This document shows positions 48,501 through 56,744 of a stretch of DNA of 64,000 nucleotides, piece after piece. The notes below the pieces were generated by a model. That model did not search any database. It was not told the origin of the DNA and worked only from the letters and a program-made list of their open reading frames with translations. The DNA is taken from contig SUUJ01000003.1 in the NCBI GenBank assembly GCA_015062585.1, positions 37,538 through 101,537 of the forward strand, in the 5' to 3' direction. Within the stretch, counting starts at the first letter, position 1; every line of letters starts with the position of its first letter. The position numbers and the translations under genes are program-made. This DNA comes from Alphaproteobacteria bacterium (lineage in GTDB: Bacteria > Pseudomonadota > Alphaproteobacteria > RF32 > CAG-239).

Positions 48501-50380
48501 TTAACAAAACTTTTGAATCTAAAGGCGACTTTTTCGACGACCAATACATTCCTTTTTACGCCGGATGCTCATGTCCGGCCCCTTATATGACAAAAGAAGA
48601 AATATGTTCGGATGATGACGGAGAAGAAGACCCAAATTGCGAGCAATTCGGAAACTTTCACGACAACGATCCTGATGATGATGCAAGAGAATACCCTGAC
48701 CGGTACAAATGCTTTTATGACATTACAAAGGAGACAGATAAACTTACAACTAATTACAGATATCGAAAAGTCGACTGTCCGGAACATCCCGATAATAGAG
48801 CTTTTTCATACCAAACCTTAGACGATGCGTGGGATACCGAAGTAGAACAAAAAATTATTGATGACAAGCTCAATACCTTTATAGGAACGCAACTGGGTAT
48901 AAAAAGCCTAACAGATTGGAAAAAATATTACACAAGCGCCGTAAATATATGTTCATATGCCAAAGAATGTACTCTTGTGAACGGAGAAACAAAATGCTCT
49001 TCCGGTGATACACTTTATGCTGATTTAATGCTAGACTGCGAAGCCGTGTTGCGCACTTTGGATAAATTGAATGATGATGAATTAAAAGGAACAGCCGAAG
49101 AGTGTGGCGGAGAGAACAAAGCAATTGCGTGTAAAAACGATACCGGACAAACAAAATACATCTGCACTTGCAGTAATGATTTCATTAAACCGTATAAAGG
49201 ATACGACAAAAAGACTGACGAAAAGACAGAACATATATGTAAATTCGGAGGTTCTACTTTTTATCTGCACGGCGGAAAATGTCCTGAGGAAAAAAACACA
49301 ACACGCACAGTTACTGCTTCCCCTACTGAATCAGAGATAAGAACTAAGTATGGTGATGTTAGTATACAAACTTGCCACAAGGAAGGCACAAAACAACAAC
49401 TTCTAACTTGCGACCCTGATGTATATACCATACAATGCCCTGAAGGATATGAAGAAACCGGTAATGCCAGATGGTGTCGTATAGGCTCAACAGAAGGTGA
49501 GGAATTTACAGAGAATAGCCCAAAATATTATCACAAAAATGATGAGGCAATCGCCTGCAAAAAAATACTTAATATTTGTGAAGACAAATTCGGTAATAAA
49601 GAACCGGAAACCGGCGATATTATCAAAATGGTTGATAGAAAAACAGATTGCGTAAAACTGTATGGTACCGGTGCTCAGGTCGAACAATGTAAATATGGAA
49701 CTAAGACAAAGTATCATTGCTACTATAATGATATTGCTTTCTCATACTCCACCGCAAATTGCCCCATCGGCCGTGACTTAACAGGACCATACATATTGAA
49801 AAACGGCGTAAAACATTATGATAGTTGCGATTGTCCTGTCGGATATAGATATCATGAATATAACTGTGATGGCGAATTAGGTGGTCGTGTTTGTACACAA
49901 AACGGAAACTTAACCCAAGCCTTTGTAGACAAACGCATTGCTAACGGCGATAACACACTCAAAACCTATCACTCCGATATAGACTTCTACACCACATGTA
50001 CTCAACCCAAAGTAGACAGTGGTTCAGACTCCGGCGATGACACCGGTGATGAGGAAGACGGAACAGGCTCAGGCTCCGGTGGTTCGGGCTCAGGCTCCGG
50101 CGATGATACCGGTGATGAAGATTTAGGTGGTGACGATGAGAGCGGCGATGATATTCTAGGCGACGATGACTTGGGTGGCGATGATGACACCGGTGATGAT
50201 ATTCTAGGCGATGATAACACCGGTGATGACGAAGACGGAACAGGCTCAGGCTCCGGCGGCTCGGGCTCAGGAAATATTAAATCAACATGGGCTACTTGTT
50301 ACTATTGCTGTCCTGCAGGAAAATCTCCTACCGGCAACACTCGTCAAGGAACAAAAGGTCGCGAGTTTGAATGTAAATAA
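45518..50380 (+). CDS. Giant secreted cysteine-rich protein with acidic Asp/Gly/Ser tail
   Basis: The largest gene in the window encodes about 1620 residues, starting at ATG 45518 (GGGG 8 bases upstream; a frame from 45473 is longer but would bury the signal peptide). A signal peptide (MKKHYMFFFILLLTLVTG, ending AHSA) suggests export. The mature part holds about 90 cysteines by hand count, often as CC, CxC, CxxxC or CPxGY. A cysteine module is duplicated: 46744-47290 (CKINC, EYYCVGY, QDYCVN, SCICG, CKAKC) and 47620-48245 (CYFEC, EYCLAY, QGYCLDY, KCTC, CQAEC). A tail of about 80 residues rich in Asp, Gly and Ser (50026-50275) precedes a terminal cysteine cluster, CYYCC to FECK. There is no membrane anchor, catalytic motif or recognised family. 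It is flanked by matching repeat mosaics. Confidence 0.85.
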   Translation: MKKHYMFFFILLLTLVTGRVYYAHSAITPIDETGYSTSNTNTNTTPTPRAAAAQSVTCAADNYTEETFTDAFGYLYPAYTMGTGPDPYHQPVGCYANNTSLICVPNLDLRDNSCTTSSGDTAYYPVCTFSDDQETDLTDYTVYWGDEPIHSGEIQNKLVLKYFPFSNASCCAEGNASGELSIYCENKCDNPEINISLNDGNDSYFKEAENTNITLNKTDYFTNVTCDNSTECSEERTVCIGSNDFYYTSFEATVFRCKDEYTEEFATINHLTKDTPKEEIPSFISCCTEHNGYRSNFACTGYNRCAVFQTDYLNRIKADGGEDPDKIGKLCETTEEQEDDNQYKVSAESGCFNDNDSVDENNIGIGYCKFNSNISPKKFIDCTEDGSIKDYVDVFYDGDKDQVVQEYLPCKINCNQYNSEYYCVGYRKVAPSESCPELEKGTKDKNYGFIVLEYEEITEDDGNYDLYGTDINEEIECGIKTACLGYYTQDYCVNSLNGVVEQEGGNPKLCSDEYYDVDTHGAVYSCICGEEYHDYVTLTTTDGFSHEQIKNADKDKACKAKCSAIDLANDDLECLMFKPSDLASECTDEFLSTLTANSIYNYDSLGPDEKSEPCLDVGEEAYYEASFCLKDNNGEEKRVYYCKPNLGGESIEDVYFPCGDTINEMFYSESEESEESDQDREYTPIPDGYYEKQNFTKLMYGVCYFECDASYDGEYCLAYKKHNDNDICEIIIDKSLDGNARQSNHSKYYSLSDAHTINSDTINNETQDTDDTGAISCVLNNQYFKAGKVYHVCPDYHSQGYCLDYLKGIVDPQNTCTFNELSNLYSEPNNKLYKCTCDTSMLNKNQLQNQSLLVEGIDLDVWIGSVSSQNRCQAECSDDDLIEETDGDQVKGVTDCEKYTAIDILDECSNHKKKVQLYSNNTKTPSNETFIIMKTDGDNPGWYSTLGENELTLYCQESSSLTTFYRFSALLDIDDSIAYPEEFLQDICYGEESGINKTFESKGDFFDDQYIPFYAGCSCPAPYMTKEEICSDDDGEEDPNCEQFGNFHDNDPDDDAREYPDRYKCFYDITKETDKLTTNYRYRKVDCPEHPDNRAFSYQTLDDAWDTEVEQKIIDDKLNTFIGTQLGIKSLTDWKKYYTSAVNICSYAKECTLVNGETKCSSGDTLYADLMLDCEAVLRTLDKLNDDELKGTAEECGGENKAIACKNDTGQTKYICTCSNDFIKPYKGYDKKTDEKTEHICKFGGSTFYLHGGKCPEEKNTTRTVTASPTESEIRTKYGDVSIQTCHKEGTKQQLLTCDPDVYTIQCPEGYEETGNARWCRIGSTEGEEFTENSPKYYHKNDEAIACKKILNICEDKFGNKEPETGDIIKMVDRKTDCVKLYGTGAQVEQCKYGTKTKYHCYYNDIAFSYSTANCPIGRDLTGPYILKNGVKHYDSCDCPVGYRYHEYNCDGELGGRVCTQNGNLTQAFVDKRIANGDNTLKTYHSDIDFYTTCTQPKVDSGSDSGDDTGDEEDGTGSGSGGSGSGSGDDTGDEDLGGDDESGDDILGDDDLGGDDDTGDDILGDDNTGDDEDGTGSGSGGSGSGNIKSTWATCYYCCPAGKSPTGNTRQGTKGREFECK
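50026..50275 (+). repeat. Low-complexity tandem repeats in the tail of the giant gene
   Basis: GGAACAGGCTCAGGCTCCGG occurs twice in this segment, as does GATGATATTCTAGGCGATGA, with GATGACACCGGTGATGA-like variants between. Encoded peptides such as GSGSGGSGSG and GDDILGDD recur. The region is in frame and probably varies in length by slippage. Confidence 0.8.
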
Positions 50381-50420
50381 GCTACTTTGACGGCAAAAAA
50401 TCATACCTAAAAACAACAAG

Positions 50421-51282
50421 GTCATCCCTCGAATGAATAAATAATGTCATTCCTCGCTCGGCGCTTTGGCGTCCGTGCGTCTAGGAATCTCATCTTTGCG
50501 TCAGCGATGCGGCAATCACATCAACATACAAAAATGTCATCCCTCCGAGCAGAGCGAGGTCCAGGGATCTTCCTTGTTTTAAACTAATTTGAAGATGCCA
50601 AGTCTCGCTCATTTCATTCGCTCAAGGCATGACATATTTTTTTATGCCAAAGCGCCGAGCGAGGAATGACACTACTTATCCACTTAAGGCGATGACAATT
50701 AAATAAAATCAAAAACCGCGATTTATGTTTTTTAGCTTTTTTTGACCGGAGACTCTCCTTTTATGCACCCAAAGTCAGCCAACGGATGTGAAGGGCACAT
50801 CCGGTTGAAAAAAGCGTTAAAAAAAACTTTCTCGAGGTGACTTTTGGTTACTTTTGGTCATTCAAAAGTAACATAAGAATAATTTGAAGATGCCAAGTCT
50901 CGCTACACTAAAGTTCCGCTCAAGGCATGACATATTTTTTTATGCTAAAGCACCGAGCGAGGAATGACACTACTTATCTACTTAAGGCGATGACAATATT
51001 TTTTATAAGAAACAATAACAAAGTCATCCCTCGATTGCGTCAGCGATGCGGCAATCACATCAACATACAAAAATGTCATCCCTCCGAGCAGAGCGAGGTC
51101 TAGGGATCTTCCTTGTTTTTTTAACTAATTTGAAGATCGCTAACCTCGTTCGCAAGCTCACTCAAGCGATGACTTATTTATTTAAACTCATCTGGATTTT
51201 TAGGCAACTGAAGTTGCGAAAAATCCTATCTTCCCTTAAAATTAAGGGAAGAGAAAATGCTATTCGCTAAATGGCGATGACA
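50421..51282. repeat. Right intergenic repeat mosaic beside the giant gene
   Basis: The gap 50381-51393 has no gene. It repeats the blocks of the left mosaic in the same order and orientation: 50421-50507 (match to 44616-44702), unit B at 50714-50933, unit A at 51023-51173 with an insertion, and unit C at 51187-51282. Extra material includes a 25-base perfect inverted pair, 50446-50470 with 50646-50670. No clear terminator follows the giant gene. Confidence 0.85.
50714..50933 (+). repeat. Dispersed repeat B, copy 2
   Basis: Same limits and hairpins as copy 1, with scattered differences (for example GTCATT instead of GTCACT in the loop of the second hairpin). Confidence 0.85.
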
Positions 51283-51393
51283 TTTTTAAATAAAAAAAAA
51301 CAACAACCGCGTGTTTCAATTTTTTTAGTTCTTCTTAATCAAATATTATCCTTTAGCTTGTAATATACCTCTAGCACTTAAGGGAGTTTTGCT

Positions 51394-52662
51394 TTGAACA
51401 ATTTAAGAAAATGGCTGAGATCCATGAAAATATATACCGACAAGCGTATGTTGGTAATGCTCTTGCTAGGCTTTGTCTCAGGACTTCCATTTTTGCTCGT
51501 TTCATCAACATTATCACTTTGGCTAAAAGATGTCGGAATATCTCTCGCCGCCATAGGCTTGTTTTCGCTTATCAAAGCTCCTTACAGTTTCAAATGGCTT
51601 ATGTCCCCGATTATCGACCAATATTCTCTGCCGTTTTTTTCCAAGCTTGGTCGTCGTCGCGGTTGGGCTGTGTTTTTACAAATCTTGTTAATTTTGTCTT
51701 TGATATATACTGCACTGACCGACCCGAAACTATCGCCCCTGATGTTTGTGATTTTTGTTTTTATGGTCGCATTGTTTTCCGCCGCACAAGACATTGTTTT
51801 AGATGCCTTTCGTATTGAAAAATTCAATTCCAAAGAACAAGCTGCCGGTGTTGCCGTCTTTGTCTTAGGTTATCGTTTCGGTTTGCTGTTCTCAGGCGCC
51901 GGAGCTCTGTTTTTGGCTTCGGTAATGCCTTGGAAATATGTCTATCTGATTATGGCTGTCGGTGTTTTAATCGGACTTATCACTGTTCTTATATCCAAAG
52001 AACCCAAAAACAACAAAGCCTCAAAACCCTACACTTTGCGCGCAACAATTGTAAACGCCGTTATCAAACCTTTTTCCGATTTTATGAAACGCGACAAATG
52101 GTTGCTGATTTTGTTATTTATATTTTTCTATCGCATGAGCGACGCCTATGTTGCCCCGATGGCCTATCCGTTTTTTGATGATATCGGATTTACCAAAATT
52201 CAAATTGCCTCAATCATCAAAATCTATGGCGTAATTGCCACCATTTTAGGAACTCTTGTCGGCGGTGTCGTAGTTAATCGTATCGGTTTGCCGAGAGCCT
52301 TATTCGTTTGCGGTATTTTGCAAGGATTGTCCAATCTGGTGTATGTCGGACAGGTATATGCCGGCAACAACGCTCAAATTTTGATGATAAACATTTTTAT
52401 CGAAAACATCTCCGGAGGTATGGGAACCGCCGCTTTTGTGGCTTATTTGTCTGCTCTTTGCAACAAAAAATATACCGCCACCCAATATGCCCTGCTCTCC
52501 TCATTTATGGGAGCTGCCCGCGACTTGTTTTCCGCCACCTCGGGTTTTGTAGCACATGTATTATCATGGCAAAACTTTTTTATCGCCACAACCTTTATGT
52601 CGTTGCCGGGTATGATAATTTTGTACTATCTGATAAAAGTTAAAGCTATTCGCAATCGCTAA
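51394..52662 (+). CDS. ampG: Muropeptide transporter AmpG (MFS)
   Basis: The 422-residue major-facilitator protein has twelve predicted helices. The AmpG-type N-terminal segment is present: GFVSGLPFLLVSSTLSLWL, KAPYSFKWLMSPIIDQY and LGRRRGW, then SAAQDIVLDAFRIE. AmpG imports anhydro-muropeptides for cell-wall recycling, a source of substrate for the amidase encoded at 5079. The start is TTG 51394, since AAGGGAG lies 7 bases upstream. It overlaps the convergent SDR gene by 4 bases. Family membership is clear; the exact muropeptide is inferred. Confidence 0.9.
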   Translation: MNNLRKWLRSMKIYTDKRMLVMLLLGFVSGLPFLLVSSTLSLWLKDVGISLAAIGLFSLIKAPYSFKWLMSPIIDQYSLPFFSKLGRRRGWAVFLQILLILSLIYTALTDPKLSPLMFVIFVFMVALFSAAQDIVLDAFRIEKFNSKEQAAGVAVFVLGYRFGLLFSGAGALFLASVMPWKYVYLIMAVGVLIGLITVLISKEPKNNKASKPYTLRATIVNAVIKPFSDFMKRDKWLLILLFIFFYRMSDAYVAPMAYPFFDDIGFTKIQIASIIKIYGVIATILGTLVGGVVVNRIGLPRALFVCGILQGLSNLVYVGQVYAGNNAQILMINIFIENISGGMGTAAFVAYLSALCNKKYTATQYALLSSFMGAARDLFSATSGFVAHVLSWQNFFIATTFMSLPGMIILYYLIKVKAIRNR

Positions 52663-53420
52663 ACTTTATAAGGCAATTTTGAATAGATAAAATCACTCAA
52701 CACATTAGGCAAAACAGAACCCAACCATGTTGCCAATCTCATCTGCCATGGAAAAGCTATCAAACCGACATTTTTTTCTATACGCTTGGCAATAATCTCT
52801 GCCGCCCTGTCTGCTTCCATAAAATAGGGCATCGGACAAGTGTTTTTATCGGTAATACGCGAACGAATAAACCCCGGACAAATAGTTGAAACCCTGATTC
52901 CCAAAGGTGCTAAGGACAAGCGCAAACCCTCGCCCCAAGCCTTAACACCGGCTTTGGTTGCCGAATATGACGGACAAGTAGGCATTCCGTGATAGCCGGC
53001 AATAGATGAAGTAATTGCAATATGCTTCATTTGTGATGACGGAGCTTTTTTATATATCTCTATTGTCGGTAACACCGTATTGACCACACCCATAACATTG
53101 ATATTAAATGTGCGACGAACATTTTCGCTTGTTTCTTCCAAAGTGGCCACGCCGGCATTAGCATATACCAAATTCAAAGGCATTTTTGCATTAGCCTCAT
53201 TTATCCATGTTTCAACACTTTTACTATCGGCAACATCAATAATTTTTGTATCAACCTCGACACCAAACTTGCGACATTCTTCCGCTGTTTTGTTCAAACG
53301 CTCTTCATTACGGCCGCACAAAGATAACAGCTTAACGCCTGACTTAGCATAATATACAGCCAAAGCCTCACCGATTCCCGACGAAGCACCGGTAATCAAA
53401 ACATGGTTAAATTTGCTCAT
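52659..53420 (-). CDS. Short-chain dehydrogenase/reductase of unknown substrate
   Basis: A 253-residue classical SDR with the cofactor motif TGASSGIG at 10-17, NAG at 88-90 and the triad Ser139, Tyr152, Lys156. Arg37 near the second strand (CGRNEERL) favours NADP(H). The C-terminus extends with a hydrophobic segment (LATWLGSVLPNVLSDFIYSKL), which could associate with the membrane. The substrate is unknown. It is a single gene transcribed toward ampG. Confidence 0.85.
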   Translation of the reverse strand: MSKFNHVLITGASSGIGEALAVYYAKSGVKLLSLCGRNEERLNKTAEECRKFGVEVDTKIIDVADSKSVETWINEANAKMPLNLVYANAGVATLEETSENVRRTFNINVMGVVNTVLPTIEIYKKAPSSQMKHIAITSSIAGYHGMPTCPSYSATKAGVKAWGEGLRLSLAPLGIRVSTICPGFIRSRITDKNTCPMPYFMEADRAAEIIAKRIEKNVGLIAFPWQMRLATWLGSVLPNVLSDFIYSKLPYKV

Positions 53421-53498
53421 TTTTTCTACCCTTAAAAACTTGTTAAACTTTTTTGTTTATAATGCACTCAAAATTTTAATATTTGAGGAGTTTATGCT

Positions 53499-54398
53499 TT
53501 GAGTATAGCAAGTATGACCGGCTTTGCAAGGGTTAACGGCAATATATCCTTGGGCGAAAACAATATAAATTGGTCTTGGGAAATAAAAAGTGTTAACGGC
53601 AAAAATCTTGACCTGAAATATCGCTTGCCGACCGGTTTTGAAGACATTTCGTTACTATTAAAAAACAAAGCTGCCGAAGTTCTTTCACGCGGAAGCGTCA
53701 GCGCATTTTTGGAGATAAACAACGAAAATACCGCTAAAAATGTCAAAATTGATGAAGCTTTGCTAAATCAACTGACTGCCCAAGCTATCAATTTGTGCCA
53801 ACAACACCCCGAAATTCCAATGGCTACTGCCGGCGAACTTTTATCACAACGAGGCGTTATCGAAATTGAAGAAAACTCTCTCAACGAAGACGATTTGCAA
53901 AAATTGAAAGAAGCAATTTTAAATGATTTTGTAACAGCTTGCAAAAATCTGCAAACAGACCGTAAAAAAGAAGGCGAAAAGATAAAAACAGCCCTTGTTG
54001 CTATCTTGGAAAAAATCAGCGACATCACCGCAAATATCGAAAAAATATTCGAAACTCTGCCCGAAAAATTAAAAGAAAAACTGTTTACACAAATTAAAGC
54101 TGTTTCAGATGAGGTAAATATCAGCGAAGATCGTATCGCTCAAGAAATCGTGCTTTTGGTTACTCGCGCTGACATAAAAGAAGAAATTGACCGCTTGAAA
54201 ACTCATATAAAATCGGCATATAATCTGTTAGATGCCAATGAAGCCGTCGGACGCAGACTTGACTTTTTGTGTCAGGAACTAAATCGCGAAGCAAATACCA
54301 CTTGCTCAAAAGCTTCTGATATCGCCATCACTAATATGGGTATGGAATTAAAAGCTCTTATCGAGCAGTTTAGAGAACAAGTTCAAAACATAGAATAA
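53499..54398 (+). CDS. YicC family endoribonuclease-like protein
   Basis: The 299-residue product has the YicC N-terminal domain opening with SMTGFARV and the conserved C-terminal DUF1732 part, RLDFLCQELNREANTTCSKA, near the end. Enterobacterial YicC is an endoribonuclease that affects sRNA turnover. The start is taken as TTG 53499 because GAGGAG lies 8 bases upstream; the ATG at 53494 opens a two-codon frame, ATGCTTTGA, overlapping it. It stands 12 bases before gmk, a very common pairing. Confidence 0.9.
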   Translation: MSIASMTGFARVNGNISLGENNINWSWEIKSVNGKNLDLKYRLPTGFEDISLLLKNKAAEVLSRGSVSAFLEINNENTAKNVKIDEALLNQLTAQAINLCQQHPEIPMATAGELLSQRGVIEIEENSLNEDDLQKLKEAILNDFVTACKNLQTDRKKEGEKIKTALVAILEKISDITANIEKIFETLPEKLKEKLFTQIKAVSDEVNISEDRIAQEIVLLVTRADIKEEIDRLKTHIKSAYNLLDANEAVGRRLDFLCQELNREANTTCSKASDIAITNMGMELKALIEQFREQVQNIE

Positions 54399-54410
54399 AG
54401 GAGTTTTATT

Positions 54411-55076
54411 ATGGATGAAATAATCAACCGCTTACGCAAAGTTCGCAAAGGTGCAATGTTTATTATCGAGGCTCCTTCCGGCACCGGCAAAGGAACTGTT
54501 ATCAAAGAGATATTAAAAGCCGATGACAATATCAAATTTTCTGTTTCGGTAACCACTCGCCCACCGCGTGACGGCGAAGTTGAAGGCGTTGACTATTACT
54601 TTGTTACCGACGAACAATATAACGAATTTTTGGAACAAGACGCTTTTTACGAATATGTTGATTCCCAATATGGCTCTCGCTATGGCACACTGCGTTCCGA
54701 AGTAGACAGTTTTATCAATGTCGGACAAGATGTTTTGTTCGATATGGACTGGGCCGGCGCCAGACAAATGCGTAAAAAAGCCGGTGATGATGTAGTCACC
54801 ATCTATTTGCTTCCGCCTTCAGTAAAAGAACTGCGCAAACGCTTGGAAGGACGCGGAACCGACAGCAAAGAAGTTATTGAAAAACGCATGGGTATTATCT
54901 TAGACAAGATAAGCCACTGGGACGAATTTGACTATGTTATCGTAAATGCAAATCTGCAAGAAACAGTCACAAAAATCCAAAAAATCATCTCCGGCGAACG
55001 CATGAGAAGAGTTCGTCAAGTGGGCTTAAAAGGATTTGTAAAAGAACTGGTAAAAGAAGCTAAAGAAGACGCTTAA
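54411..55076 (+). CDS. gmk: Guanylate kinase
   Basis: This enzyme phosphorylates GMP to GDP. The 221-residue product has the P-loop EAPSGTGKGT, then SVTTRPPRDGEVEGVDYYFV (GMP-binding), YGSRYGT and the lid region RLEGRGTD. The P-loop has Gly28 after the lysine where family members usually have Ser or Thr, a small variation resembling adenylate kinases. The start has AAAGGAG upstream. It is coupled to yicC and ends in a 4-base overlap with the convergent Sel1 gene. Confidence 0.95.
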   Translation: MDEIINRLRKVRKGAMFIIEAPSGTGKGTVIKEILKADDNIKFSVSVTTRPPRDGEVEGVDYYFVTDEQYNEFLEQDAFYEYVDSQYGSRYGTLRSEVDSFINVGQDVLFDMDWAGARQMRKKAGDDVVTIYLLPPSVKELRKRLEGRGTDSKEVIEKRMGIILDKISHWDEFDYVIVNANLQETVTKIQKIISGERMRRVRQVGLKGFVKELVKEAKEDA

Positions 55077-55642
55077 TAAGCATTTTTAATTCTTCTGCGT
55101 TGCTCCTCATTCATTGATTTATATACGATAAATGCGTTTTTCTCCGCATTTGCAACATTGAGTTGTGCCGCTTTTTTATACAAATTAAAAGCTTCAACAA
55201 AGTCCTTTGCAACACCGACGCCGTTAGTATACATCCAAGCTAAAATTTCCGTAGCCTTCGGGTCTTCGTCTTTTACTCTTGATGTGATATCATCTAACTC
55301 GATAGGTGTTACCTGATTTGACTTTACGGCTTCAACGGTTCTAATCCATTGCAATTGTCTCTCTTTTGCGGCTTTCATTCTTTCAGACACATCATTGGTA
55401 AGATTAAGAACTTCGCTTTTGTACTCCACTGCTTTTGATGCGGATGGTTTTACTTCTTCAAGGTCATCTTCTTCCAATACCACAACCGGTGCTTTACGAT
55501 TTTTTACAAACAAAGGTAAATATCCGCTGTTGTCCGAACGAATAACCGCGCGATACATTTCATCAAGACTTGTAGCAAAACTTGTTTGCACACAAATCAT
55601 CATATAAGCTATCGCAAAAAATATTCCATAAATTATTTTCAT
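55073..55642 (-). CDS. Secreted Sel1-repeat protein
   Basis: The 189-residue product has a signal peptide (MKIIYGIFFAIAYMMICV, then QTSFA), a charged middle part with VVVLEEDDLEEVKPSASK, and at least one Sel1-like repeat near the C-terminus (ATEILAWMYTNGVGVAKD, then EAFNLYKKAAQLNVANA). Sel1 repeats mediate protein contacts; the partner is unknown. A periplasmic location is expected. It is monocistronic, divergent from cysK. Confidence 0.8.
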   Translation of the reverse strand: MKIIYGIFFAIAYMMICVQTSFATSLDEMYRAVIRSDNSGYLPLFVKNRKAPVVVLEEDDLEEVKPSASKAVEYKSEVLNLTNDVSERMKAAKERQLQWIRTVEAVKSNQVTPIELDDITSRVKDEDPKATEILAWMYTNGVGVAKDFVEAFNLYKKAAQLNVANAEKNAFIVYKSMNEEQRRRIKNAY

Positions 55643-55742
55643 TAAAACACCTTTTTATTTAACATTTGCAATTATAACATTTTGCTGTTATATAGGTCTA
55701 TATATTTTTAGTGTTTATAAACAATTTGAGGAAGCAAAACAA

Positions 55743-56663
55743 ATGCGCAAAATTTTTGATTCTATATCAGAAATGATTGGTTCAACACCAATGCTTAAAA
55801 TCAACAATTTGAAAGAAAAATTGTCATTAAAGAGCAATATTTTTGCCAAATGCGAATTTTACAACCCTTTATTTTCGATAAAGGATCGCGCCGGCTTGCG
55901 CATTATTGAAAACGCACTTCAAAAAAACAATATCGACAATGATTCAATTTTTGTTGAAGCCACCAGCGGCAATATCGGTGTAGCCATTGCCGGCATTTGC
56001 GCATCCAAAAACTTAAAAGCTCTTTTGGTAATGCCGGAGGACACCTCTACCGAAAAAGTAAAAATGATAAAACATCTCGGTGCTGATGTCATTCTTACCC
56101 CGAAAAGCGAGGGAATGAACGGCGCAATTGCCAAGACTGAAATGTTGGCTAACAAATCTGATAAAGTAATTTTACTTAAACAATTTACCAATCAAGCCAG
56201 TGTCGACGCCCATATGTTTGGTACAGCCACCGAAATATTAAATGATATGGGCGGCAATATTGATGTCATCATCGCTTCTGTCGGCACCTCAGGAACATTA
56301 ACCGGTGTTGCTCAAGCCCTAAAAACATCCAATCCCGACTTATATGTTGTTGCCGTAGAACCCCTTGCCAGCAATGTCTTAAACGGCGGGCCGAAGGGCT
56401 CTCATAAAATAAGAGGTATCGGCGCCGGATTTGTACCTCCTTTATATAAAAAAGAGTTGGTTGATGAAGTTTTTGATGTTTCGGATGAAGACGCATGGGA
56501 TATGGCAAAAGCCATTGCTCAAACCGAAGGACTGCCTATCGGAATATCATCAGGTGCCGTTTTTGTTGCTGCCGTTGATATTGCAACCCGCGAAAAATTT
56601 AAGGATAAAAATATAGTTGTTATATTGCCTGACGCTATAACCAATTACTTATCCGAACTCTAG
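55743..56663 (+). CDS. cysK: Cysteine synthase (O-acetylserine sulfhydrylase)
   Basis: This PLP enzyme makes cysteine from O-acetylserine and sulfide. The 306-residue product has the PLP lysine Lys47 in FSIKDRA, the substrate loop EATSGNIGVA (usually SGNTG, here SGNIG), the phosphate cup GTSGTLTG and SSGA near the end. GAGGA precedes ATG. The length is typical of the CysK/CysM family. Separation from cystathionine beta-synthase-like members is by length only. The gene is alone, before lptG. Confidence 0.9.
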   Translation: MRKIFDSISEMIGSTPMLKINNLKEKLSLKSNIFAKCEFYNPLFSIKDRAGLRIIENALQKNNIDNDSIFVEATSGNIGVAIAGICASKNLKALLVMPEDTSTEKVKMIKHLGADVILTPKSEGMNGAIAKTEMLANKSDKVILLKQFTNQASVDAHMFGTATEILNDMGGNIDVIIASVGTSGTLTGVAQALKTSNPDLYVVAVEPLASNVLNGGPKGSHKIRGIGAGFVPPLYKKELVDEVFDVSDEDAWDMAKAIAQTEGLPIGISSGAVFVAAVDIATREKFKDKNIVVILPDAITNYLSEL

Positions 56664-56682
56664 AAAAATTAAGATATTTTTC

Positions 56683-56711
56683 TTGCAATAATACGCTTTT
56701 TTGCCTATCCT
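56683..56711 (+). promoter_or_regulatory. Candidate promoter of lptG
   Basis: TTGCAA (56683-56688), a 17-base spacer, then TATCCT (56706-56711). The predicted start is about 27 bases before the ATG at 56745. Confidence 0.5.
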
Positions 56712-56744
56712 TTGAAAAAAATAACATTATCGAAAAGATTTTTT

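Noticed and set aside
50026..50275. RTX calcium-binding repeats in the tail of the giant protein
   Set aside because: The Gly/Asp-rich peptides do not follow the nine-residue GGxGxDxUx pattern, and no type I secretion genes are nearby.
51046..51270. Open frame of 74 codons inside the right mosaic
   Set aside because: It consists of repeat units A and C, which also occur at 45115-45322; no ribosome site, and the composition follows the palindromes.
44616..51282. CRISPR array suggested by the many short repeats
   Set aside because: Repeats are long, palindromic, unevenly spaced and without unique spacers of constant size; no cas genes are present.
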